Of a stretch of DNA of 64,000 nucleotides, positions 48,874 to 60,800 are shown one piece after another. The stretch is from Tetradesmus obliquus (taxonomy: Eukaryota; Chlorophyta; Chlorophyceae; Sphaeropleales; Scenedesmaceae). The notes below the pieces were generated by a model. That model was not told where the DNA came from. It did not search any database and was given only the letters and a program-made list of their open reading frames with translations. The translations under genes were made by a program, and so were the position numbers. Within the stretch, counting starts at the first letter, position 1. Every line of letters begins with the position of its first letter. Location of the stretch: NCBI GenBank assembly GCA_030272155.1, contig CP126201.1, forward strand, positions 2,516,501 through 2,580,500. Reading direction: 5' to 3'.

Positions 48874-51800
48874 ATGGCTGAGAAGTATGGAGGAGGAGCG
48901 GAGTCATACGCCCGCTTCAAGCAGTATGATTACCGAGCTGTGAGTTTCGTGCATGGGCAGTGTGTGGAGCAGCCCGTGCTTCAGCATGCTAAGAGAAGCC
49001 TAGTGCCGCTGCTGCTGCTGCAGTCTCATGTACTGTACAGCATGCAGAGCAGCTAGCTCCTTGCAAGCCATCTCAAACAGCAATGCACAGCCATCGGTAG
49101 CATATGGCAGCAGGCTGTGTCAATCAGCAGCAGCTGCACGCAGTGCCGGATGATCACACATCCTGCAGTCTCAGCCCCAGCTACAAATACATTATGCATA
49201 TAGTGGCAGCGACATCAGCTTCAGTTGGTGCATGGAGCTGCAAAGGCATCCGTGAAGCAGCTATGGCGCAGTGCTATGGCAGCATATGCACTGATACAGG
49301 GCTGGCAACAAGAGCGCCGCGTGCGCTTGCAGCGTGCACAAGCTCAGTCAGCCTTTACCCCTGCTGAGCAGCCTAGCAGCAGCCTATGCTCAGCGGAGAG
49401 CAGTCGCACCAGCAGTAGCAGCAGCAGCAGCAGAAGCAGCTGCACACTGCCATGCCGCACACTCCCCTGCCGCCCCTGCTTTGCAAAACCCTTGTATGGT
49501 GCTGCCCTCCTGAAACGCGCACACTCACGCATGCGCTGGCCCCCTTGCGCTGTGCCTTACTCTTGCTGCCGCACACTGCCGTGATTGTTCTGTGTTTTGC
49601 AGAATTTTGAACCTTGTGGTCACCTCAGAGAACCGCACACTCACTCACGTGATGCCCCTCTTGTGTTTCCCACTCGGTGCCGCCGCTCTGCCTCTGCTCT
49701 GCCCCTTCTGCTGTGCAGAACTCGAACCTTGTGGTCACCTCGGAGAACCGCACACGCGATGCTCACGAGCCAACTGGCGAGCCTGAGACGCTTGCAGGAC
49801 GCAAGATCGCCAAGATGGGCGACCGCGCGCAGCAGCAGCGGCCCGAGGGGCTGAGTGACAAAAGCAAGGCCAAGGGCAAGTGAGTGGGCAGTTGAGCAAC
49901 AGCAGTGCTTGGACTACAACAATGACAACTGGCACCGCTACAGCCGCAGACCGCCTGCGGCTGTTATAGCACAGGCAGCATTCACAGCTGTCAGCAGTGG
50001 TACGGTCTCGGTACTGTGTTACTCCCGTACAACAGTGGTGCGCGCATGCAACTTGACCCACTGGTTTCGTGCCACCCCTGCTGCCTGCTGCCTGGTGTGC
50101 ATCACTGTTTGCTTGCAGGAAGCGCGAGGCTGGCAAGTCAGGCATGGACTTTGCCATGCCAGCAAAGCGCCGCACAGGAGGAGCGGGTGAGCAGCAGCAG
50201 CAGCGGCGGCAGCGGCAGCAGCGGCAGCGGCAGCAGTGCAGCTGTAAGGATGCAGCAGCCATGGCGGCCGCCGCTGTTTCCGCAGCAGTGGTTTAGTTGC
50301 TATGACGCACCTGACGTGGCAGCAGCAGTGGCAGCTGTGACGAGGCGAAGCACAGGACAGTGCATGGCAGCAGCAGAAGCAGCAGCAGTGGATCGGCAGC
50401 TGCAGCGCTGTGCTGAGCTTTGCAGCACAAACTGGCTAGCTGCATCGTTGTGTTGAGCTCTGCAGCGTTGGATCTTCAGCCGGAACGGGATTTTGTGCCC
50501 TGTTTGGAACGGTTCATGCTCAGGTCAACAGTTGGGTTTCAATGCTGTACATGATTGTGATTTGCATTTGCTTGCAGGCCCCAGCGTGCTAGACATGGAC
50601 ACAGCAGGCCTGTACCGGCCCCGCACCAAGGAGACACGTGCTGCCTATGAGGCGCTGCTCAACACCATCCACGCCACCTTTGGGGACCAGCCTGCAGACG
50701 TGCTGCGCGGCGCAGCAGATGAGGTGCTGGCGGTGCTCAAGAACCAGCACATGACAGGTGGGAAAGCATGCAGGCGCGCTCTGCGCCGCATGCCTTGAGC
50801 GCAGCTTGGGCAATGAGCGCAAGATGTGACGCATGCTGCGCTACTTCTGCTCACACCTGATGTTTAGTGTCCAGGCTCCATGCTCCGAAGACCCTGAGAG
50901 CCGGTGCGAGTGCGAATAAATCGCTGGGCAGCTTCAGCAACGAGCGCTTTGCCAAGCTGGCGGCCAAACTGTGTTTGCCATTGCTGACTATACCTTGCCG
51001 CTGCTGCTGCCGCAGACCCTGAGCGCCAGCGGGAGTGCGAGTCGCTACTGGGCAGCTTCAGCAACGAGCGCTTCGCCGAGCTGGTGGCTATCGGCAAGCT
51101 CATTAGCGACTTTGTGGGCGAAGGAGAAGCAGTGCCTGGTGGCGATGGCGAGGGCCTTGATGAGGACATCGGCGTGGCAGTGGAGGTGAGGAGGGGAGTG
51201 GAGTGGAGTGCTGCTTAGGGCAGGGTCATGGGCGCGGCGCAGCGCCAGCGTTGCGCAGTCACATGTTTGCTGAGATGTATAGATGAGGCACATAGGTAAT
51301 GATGTGTTGCGACAGCGTGGTGTGTGTGGTGCAATGCTGGTGGGCTTTGGCAAGCTCATCAGCGACTTTGTGGGCGAAGGGGAGGCGGTGCCTGGTGGAG
51401 ATGGCGAGGGCCTTGATGAGGACATCGGCGTGGCTTTGGAGGTGAGGAGTGGAATGCTGGTTGATCATGATCATGAGCATGATAATTTCAAGTCTTGGCG
51501 GCTGGTGTCACTTCATGAATGTGGCTGGTGAAGTTGAAGAGCAGACGCTGCTGCTGCCGTCTGCCGCACTTGCCCCACCGCTGGAGAAGGGGTTCACTGC
51601 TGCTCCGTGTTGCCGCTGACCTGCTGCCGCACAGTATAAGGACGAGGAGGGAAAGGAGGAGGACGACAAAGTTGCTGAGGTTGAAAGTGATGAGGACGAG
51701 GAGGCGTCTGACTTTCGTCATTGCTGCTGCTCCTGCTGCTGCTGCTGCTGCTGTGGCGAACACACCAAACAGTTTGAGGACGAGGAGGAAGAGGAGGACG

Positions 51801-54800
51801 ATGAGGTGGCTGAGATCGCTGAGAGCGATGAGGACGAGGAGGAGTCTGATGAAGAAGCAGCAGCGAAGGAGCGCGGCCTGCAGGGCAACGCAGACATGGA
51901 CGTGGATGCCGAGGCTGCAGGTGCGTGCTTCCCTGTTACGTGACAAAGTGACAGGTGTTGTGACACATCTTGGTTTTTACGCGTGCAGTCATGGCTGTGT
52001 AAGTACTAGACACATTGCGTCAGGCAGGTTGCAGGGCACTGCAGACATATACGAGGACGCCATCCAATGTTTGGCCTGCAAGGGCAGTATCGCTCTCATT
52101 GGATTACAATTGGCTTTGTTTGCAGCAGCACAACCGCAGCGAGGCAGGCGAGGATGGCAGGCTCAGGGTGCAGGAGATTGATGCGTACTGCCTGCAACGC
52201 ATTGCTTTGCGCACTTCGGATCGGATGCGCTTTCATGCTGCTGTGTGCTGCTGCAGGCGAGGATGGCGGGCTCAAGGTATCGGAGATCAATGCTGGCTGC
52301 AGCGCATTGCTTTGACGGAAATCTGATGCACTTTTGTGCTGCTGTGTGCTGCTGCAGGCGATGATGACCGGCTCAAGGTGCAGGAGATTCATGTGTACTG
52401 GCTGCAGTCTCATTGCTGTCTTCTTCGCGCGCTTTAGATCTGGTGCACTTTCATGCTGCTGTGTGCTGCTGCAGGCGATGATGGGGGCCTCAAGGTGCAG
52501 GAAATTGACGCGTACTGGCTGCAGCGCCGCATCAGCACCAGCCTGGGCGGCATGGAGGCGGCAGCAGCGCAGCGCCTGGCGCAGGAGGTGTTCGAGGCCC
52601 TGCAGGTGAGATGATTAAAGTATCAAGGGAAGGCAGGCTGATGAACACATGTTTTGCTTATCAAATGCGTGTTGGGCGCGCTGCTGGTGTAGTGTTCTGC
52701 CTTTTGCAGCAGCTGATGTGATGGGCACAAGCGCTGTAGCTTGGCGGGTGTGTTGGCGACGTTGCTGTGGTGTGGATTACTGGCTGGCTTTCTTTGCGCG
52801 GCGCGCAAATTCGTCTGCCAGAAGCGCGTGGTGCTTGTTGTGCCACTGACGTTGTCGACTGCCTCCATCCTTCACGCAGGGCGAGGACGCGTCTGCTGTT
52901 GAGACGCGCGTGGTGCAGCTGCTGGGCCTGGACCATTTCCTTCGGCCAAGGAGCTATTGCACCCACCCACCTTGCAAAATATTGCTGTGACATCGTGCAC
53001 CATTCTTTACTGCTGCCCTCTGCGCAGGGCGAGGGTGTGGGTGCTGCTGACATGCGCGCGGCGCCTGTCGTACCGCCCCCATCACTGGCGGCCTCACTTC
53101 TGTGTTATGTGATCTGTCTGCAGGGCGAGGACGCGTCTGCTGTTGAGACGCGCGTGGTGCAGCTGCTGGGCCTGGACCACTTCGACCTGGCCAAGGAGCT
53201 GCTGCGCAACAGGCTGAAAATCGTGTGGGTGTCCAAGCTGCGGCAGGCGCAGGACGAGGCAGAGGTAAGAGGGGCAGATGCCTGCATGGCATGTGTGGCA
53301 ACAGTCGTGTTGTGGTTGCTCAGCAGTTGCTGCGAAAACTGGCACAGAGCTGCGCTTGGTCCAGCAGCGTGCCTTTGTGGTACCTTGTGCTGCAGGCAGC
53401 AGCAGCAGCAGCAGCAACAGGCGCCAGTGCTGCGCTGTGCTGTGCTGTGTGTTCCTGTGCTGTTGATGAGCGCCCACTGCTGCTGTTGTTCAATACCGCT
53501 GCTTTGCTGCTGTGCTGCTGCTATGTTCTGCTGCTGCTGCTGCTGCTGCCCACCAGACTGCTGCCGTTGAGGATCAGATGCGCCAGGACCCAGCAGCAGC
53601 TGCCATCCTGGCTGAGCTGCACGCCACACGCACCAGCGCCCGCGACAGGTGCGCTGGCATGCCTGCTTTGCTTTCATAGCGTTGTGCGTCTGTTTGACTT
53701 ATTTGTTGGAGCAAAACAGATGTTGAGTGCAGTGCAGGGACCAGTGCCATGCTTATTTGGCATGCAAGTCTCACACCATGCACTGCATGTATTGCGCCGT
53801 CAGGAACGTTGTCCTTCTATCTTCAACCTTCAGCCTGCTATACTGCATAACCCACCCTGCAGGCAAACAGCCATGGAGCGCAGCATTCGTGAAGAGGCGC
53901 GCCGCCTGCGCCAGGGTGATGGAGCAGCAGCAGCAGGCGATGAAGCAGGTGCAGCAGCTGGAGATGAGGGCAGGGCGCGGGGCAGTGCTGCAGCAGCTGC
54001 TGCGGGCGCTGCTGCCGGGCGCTCTGTGATTGACTTGGATGGGCTGGTGTTTGGCCAGGGTGGGCACTTCATGAGCAACAAGGGCTGCACACTGCCCCCA
54101 GGCTCCTACAGGTGAGGCAGAGCTTGTTGTGCTGTTCTTTTTGTTGCAATACAACTCAAAGTGCATGTCTTCACCTTATATGTGTGTGTTTACATCTTAT
54201 TCATGGGTGTGCCACTGACTTCAATACCTGTTAGATGTTTAGTATTGTTGGGCCAGCATGGGTGCGCTTGTCACAGGCAGCTGTCGACACACCATTTGAA
54301 TAGTGTTACATGACTGTTAGTATGGTATCATCGTCCTTTTGCGTGCAGGACCACCAAGAAGGGCTACGAGGAGGTGCACGTGCCCGCGCTCAAGCCCAAG
54401 CCGTATGCAGACGGAGAGAAGCTGGTGGCCATTGGGGAGCTGCCGGAGTGGGCGCAGCCGGCCTTTGGAGGCATGCAGAGCCTCAACAGGGTGCAGAGCC
54501 GCGTGTGCGACACGGCGCTGTACAGCAGCGAGAACATGCTGGTCTGCGCGCCCACAGGTGCGCCGGTGGTGGCAGTTTGAAGGGTGTTTGCAGAGTTTAA
54601 GGTTGTTTTATCTGTCGCAATAGTGCAGAGCCGCGTGTGCGACGCGGCGCTGTGCAGCAGCGATGATATGCTGGTCTGTGCGCCCACAGGTGCGCCGGCG
54701 GCGGCAGTTTCAAGGGGTATTTGCAGAGTTCAAGGTTGTTTTTATCTGTCGCAATAGTGCGAAGCCGCGTGTGCGACACCGCGCTGTACAGCAGCCAGAA

Positions 54801-57800
54801 CATGCTTGCGCCAACAGGTGCGGCTTACTCAGGGTTCCAGCACGTTGGTTCCAGGGACACGTTTTACAGCCGGTGTGGTTCTTGTGCTTATGACGCTGCA
54901 GTGGTGCTGCACTGTATTCATTTTTCACATGATGTAGGTGCCTTGTGTTCAGGTGCCGGCAACACCAACGTGGCCATGTTGTGCATCCTGCAAATGCAGT
55001 TCAGGCATCCGGTATTTTAATTAGCATCGACGTCTTCTTGCTTATCTGCCGTTGTATCATACGCTCAATCTATACAGGTGCTGGCAAGTTCAACGTGGCC
55101 ATGCTGTGCATCCTGCATGAGCTGGGGGGCTGCACAGACACCTGGCCTGTAGCAACAGCGCTTTTTGAAACTATTGCTTCACTTCTGCTGCAATCACCCA
55201 CACGCAGGCGCCGGCAAGACCAACGTGGCCATGCTGTGCATCCTGCATGAGCTGGGGCTGGAGAGGCACCTGGCTTGTAGCAACTCTATCAAAACAATAC
55301 TGTTGTGCTGCTGTTGCACTGATCCCTTTTGTTGCAGGTGCGGGCAAGACCAACGTGGCTATGCTGTGCATCCTGCACGAACTGGGGCTGCACCGCCGTG
55401 CTGACGGCACCTTTGACATGAGCGCCTTCAAGGTGGTGTATGTGGCGCCGATGAAGGCGCTGGTGGCTGAGATGGTGGGCAACTTCACGAAGCGCCTGGG
55501 CGAGGCGTACGGCCTGCAAGTGCGCGAGCTGACGGGTGAGGGCAGCAGCTTGTGGGATTCTGCTGTGCTGTGTTGTCTCCTTGCAATGTGTGAATGCGCA
55601 GCCTGCAAATCTATTTGGCTTGGACAATGGGCTGGTGCATATTTGGTTCTGTTAGGCGCGTTTGGTGGTGTATGTGGCGCCAATGAAGGCGCTGGTGGCT
55701 GAGATGGTCGGCCACTTCACAAACAGATTAGGGGAGGCTTATCGGCTGCAAGTGCTCGAGCTGACGGGTGAGCGCAGCAGCTTGTTTGTGGCTTTGTGTT
55801 TGTCTGTGTTGTTTGCTACATTGTGTGAATGCGCAGCCGGCAAATTTGTTTGCCTGGTGCATATTTGGTTTTGTCAGGGGCTGTTGGCTGTGTATGAGGC
55901 GCCGATGAAGGCGCTGGTGGCTGAGGTGGTTGGCAACTACACGAAGAGATTAGGGGAGGCTTATGGGCTGCAAGTGCGCGAGCTGACGGGTGGGTGGAAA
56001 GGCCTGCGACTGCTTGTTTTGCTGCAATTGTGTGCTGTGTTACAGTGTGACGTATTGCATCTGCTGATACAATTTCGCATGCTGCATCGCACTAAATGGC
56101 TTCTTTCACCTACCTGCCTGCAGGTGACGTGAACCTGACCAAGCAGGAGATTGAGGAGACGCAGATCATCGTGACCACGCCCGAGAAGTGGGACATCATC
56201 ACGCGCAAGAGCGACGACCGCACCTACACGCAGCTGGTGCGTGGCGGCATGCAGCGTTGGTATCAGCTTGTGATGATGTGCCGCCTGCATGCTGTTGCGA
56301 CCGCACCCTCACGCAGCTGGTGCGGCGGCTGCATGCAAGGTACACATCCTGCTGTTGCTCGCCTGCATGATCTCAGAGCATGATGTGGCAAGCATGGCTG
56401 ACATGCATTCGCTCACACAACCGCTACTGCTGCTGCAGGTGCGGCTGATGATCATTGATGAGATCCACCTGCTGCACGACAGCCGCGGGCCAGTGCTGGA
56501 GAGCATCGTGGCGCGCACCATACGGTGAGAGCCGGGGGTGCTGCTGTTTTACAGTTTTCAGTTTTGTCTCGTGTTGTTGTGCTGGCAGCAGACAACTGCG
56601 GATGTAGCTGGGCAGCATTGTGGCGTGCACCACAAGCACTTAGCTCATGCAGGATGTGGCCACTCAGCTCGGCTGCGCGCTGCTGCTTCTTCCTTTTGTT
56701 GCTGCTGTTTGACGTTGCAGGCAGATCGAGTCAACGCAGGAGATGACGCGCATCGTGGGGCTGTCCGCCACGCTGCCCAACTACGATGACGTGGGCACCT
56801 TCCTGCGAGTGAAGCCTGACAAGGGACTGTTCTACTTCGACAACAGCTACAGGTGCATTATATGGGTTTAGGGCCTGGGGTTTGATAGAATGGCATGCTG
56901 TTTGATTTGTTGTTGTCTGCAGCGTGTCGCTTCCATGGTCACTGTGTGCTGCAACTGTTGCCGTGAGACCTGTGACTCCATCATCTCTTGCAGGTTGTGC
57001 CCTACAGCGCAGCAGTTCGTTGTTACCATTCCTCACCTTCCTCACCCGTTGCTGCACCTGTTGCTTTCCTTCTCCGCAGGCCGTGCCCGCTGGCGCAGCA
57101 GTACATCGGCATCACCATCAAGAAGCCGCTGCAGCGCTTCCAGCTCATGAACGAGATCTGCTACAACAAGGTGCTGGACTGCGCCGGCAAGCACCAGGTG
57201 AGCTGAATCAGCCGTTTCCATCAGTTTACGGAGTTCTCTAGTTCTATCTACTTGCTGATGAACGAGATCTGCCACGACAAGGTGCTGGACTGCGCAGGCA
57301 AGCACCAGGTGAGGTGGCAGCAGGTAGCTGGTTATATCTGGTCCTGTCCACAACTTCCAACCATGACAACAGCCTTGGCTGTGGTTGTATTTGACTAATG
57401 TGCTGGATTTGGCTCTGCACTCATGCGCATTTGCTCAATAATCTTACTGCAACTTAAAACATACCATTGGTGTGGCCGCGTGTTCTTTGCTGCTAACCAG
57501 GTGCTCATCTTTGTGCACAGCCGCAAGGAGACTGCCAAGACGGCGCTGTTCCTGAAGCAGACAGCGCTGGACAACGACCACCTGGCCAAGTTCATGCGCG
57601 ACGACAGCGCGAGCCGAGAGATTCTGCAGGTGATTATGTTACATCTGTTATCTGTTTGATGACTGATCAGGCGCTGGCAGTGTTACTTGGCACCGTCATG
57701 GTATGGAGCATCACTTGCCTGATAATGCAGGGCGACCGCCAGCAGGGAGGTCCTACAGGTGCACGTTTACATATGCTATGCAGATGTGTGTCAGCAGCTG

Positions 57801-60800
57801 TCAAGGCATCACCAGACATGCCGCGCATGCACAGCAGCTGTGACGGTGGTGCTGACCCTACCTCTGACGACGAGTGATGCTGAGAGACAGCTGGCATGTG
57901 TATGTTATGCCATATCGACTGTTGCTGGTTGTCTGCTTGTCAATCTGCAGACTGAGGCTGAGGCTGCCAAGACAAGCGAGCTGCGCGACCTGCTGCCGTG
58001 TATACCGTCATGTATGTATGCTAAATGTATGCGAACTGCGTTTGGCTGCATGCTGCGCTGTTGCAGACTGAGGCTGAGGCCGCCAAGACACGAGCTGAGC
58101 GGCCATGCTGTTTATCTTGCACAGTCATATGACTGAAACCTTGATGCCGCATTGCTGCTTTGTCTGCAGACTAAGGCTGAAGCCGCCAAGACGAGCGAGC
58201 TGCGCGACCTGCTGCCGTGTATGCTATCATGTATGTATGCGAAGTGTATGCTTACTGCGTTTGGCTGCATGCCGCGCTGTTGCAGACTGAGGCTGAGGCT
58301 GCCAAGACGAGCGAGCTGCACGACCTGCTGCCCTCCTGCTTATGTGAATGTTGTTGTGACAAGAGTCGGTTTTTTCCTGCCTTCCCCTGCGCAGACTGAG
58401 GCCGAGGCTGCCAAGACCAGCGAGCTGCGCGACCTGCTGCCGTTTGGCTTTGCCATCCATCATGCTGGCATGAGCCGCGTGGACAGGACGCTGGTGGAGG
58501 ACCTGTTTGCTGACGGCCACATCCAGGTGGGTTCTGGATGCGTTGATGTGTGAAAGAATTATGTTATGTAACAAGTATGATTGTCATAGGAGCTGCCTTT
58601 CAGTGTTCTCAGTGTGAGTGCATGCTGGTGGACCTGTTGTGCGGTCAGCCACATACACGGGGTGGCTTGCACTGCTCGTTGTCTTGCTGCCGGCACTGCC
58701 CGCTCCTTCGCCTGCAAGCTCGTCGGTTTACTGTGACTGCGTCACCAGCATACAGCGCAGCTGCTACTCATGCTGGTTTGGACTGACGTTTAGTGTGAAC
58801 TTGAAGCTGACACTAAACTTCTGTTGTGTTATGCAGGTGTTGGTGTCCACTGCCACGCTGGCGTGGGGCGTCAACCTGCCCGCGCACACGGTCATCATCA
58901 AGGGCACACAGGTGTACAGCCCGGTCAAGGGCGCCTGGGACGAGCTCAGCCCGCAGGACATGATGCAGATGATGGGCCGCGCAGGTGAGGGGCATGGGCT
59001 AGGAGTTTGCATAAGTTTGCATGTGTTTTCTGTTTGAGTCTTGATCTCTCATGGTCGTGACATCACGCAAATGGTTGCTTTTGCCAGTGAGAGCAGTAAC
59101 CTGCTGTGCTGAAAGCTATGTTGTGTGCTGCACGTGGCATGTTAGTCTTGCTGTGGTGAGCCAGCACGCCTGACAAGCACAGGGCAATTACCATCCAATG
59201 CCTGCATGCGCACACTGATCTCCGCGCAAAAGGCGTTGCCCTGTGTGCAGCAGTCGTCATCTGCAGCACGTGTCTCTCCTGCTGATGCTGCGGCTGCAGG
59301 CCAGCCCCAGTTTGACACTGTCGGCGAGGGCATCATCATCACCCTGTGACCGCCAACTGCCGATACACAACACATATCTCACTGTTGCTGCCACTACTGC
59401 CGCAGGTCGCCCACAGTTCGACACTTTCGGAGAGGGCATCATCATCACTGGGCACACGGAGCTGCAGTTCTACCTGTCGCTGTTCAACGTGCAGCTGCCC
59501 ATTGAGAGCCAGTACATCGGCACCATCCCCGACAACCTCAACGCAGAGATCGTGCTCGGCACAGTGCAGGTGGGGGAGGGGACTGCGGCAGCTGCCGCAA
59601 TCAAAATCTGTGTTCTCCTCTTGCAAGTGCAGTGCCTTGCATGTGCATCATGCGCTTGGAGTCACTTGATGTGAGTAGAGGAAATGAATTGGTTGTCAAC
59701 AAATGCATGCTGTCTGTAAGCATCTGGCTTTGCTCAGTACCCTTCTTCTGCAAGTACGTGCCGCTGCTAACACTTCCTCTTTGCCGTTCTTGGCCGTCTT
59801 CTTTCTACAACAGATCCTCAAGGACGCAGCCACCTGGCTGGGCTACCCCTACCTGTACGTGCTCAGCACTCTCCTCTTGGTTTGCTGGCCTCTGATTTCG
59901 CTTTCTTTCCACTCCTCTGCTTTCTGAACCCCAACAGAACCTCAAGGACGCGGCCACCTGGCTGGGCTCCCCCTACCTGTACGTGCTCAGCACTCTCTTC
60001 TCACTATGCCGTGCCTCCGATTTTGTCTGCCTTATCGCTTTGTCAACCCCAACAGAACCTCAAGGACGCAGCCACCTGGCTGGGCTACTCCTACCTGTAC
60101 GTGCTCAGCACTCTCTTCTTACTATGCTGTGGCCTCCGTATCTGTCTGCTTTATCGCTTCGTCAACCCCAACAGAACCTCAAGGATGCGGCCACCTGGCT
60201 GGGATACTCTTACCTGTACGTGCGCATGCTGCGCTCCCCTGCGCTGTACGGCGTGCCGCTGGGGGCCCTGGAGGACGACCCGCTGCTGCTGCAGCACCGG
60301 CTGGACCTGGCGCACAGCGCTGCGCTGCTGCTGGACAAGAACAACCTCATCCGGTGCGCTTGGCTGGTGTTACTTAGTTGATATCATGCACGGACTGATG
60401 TTTGAATACTCATGATGTCTGTGGTTGCACATGCACCCTGCTGCACTGTACTGTGGAGACGGTTGTGTGTGATGCACCCACATGCAGGCTGCGCTGTATT
60501 TGAATCCAACTCCTGACTGCGACGCATGTCATGTATGCTGCTGTTTCACAGGTACGACCGGCGCACGGGCGGCTTCCAGGTGACAGATCTGGGCCGCATT
60601 GCCAGCCACTACTACATCACCTACAGATTCATATGCATACCATTTCTGAAACTTGTTGTTTATGATGTCATTGTAACAGGTACGACCGGCGCACGGGCGG
60701 CTTCCAGGTTACGGACCTGGGCCGCATTGCCAGCCACTACTACATCACCTACACCACGCTGGCGGCCTTCAACAGCCACCTGAAGCCCACCATGGGAGAC

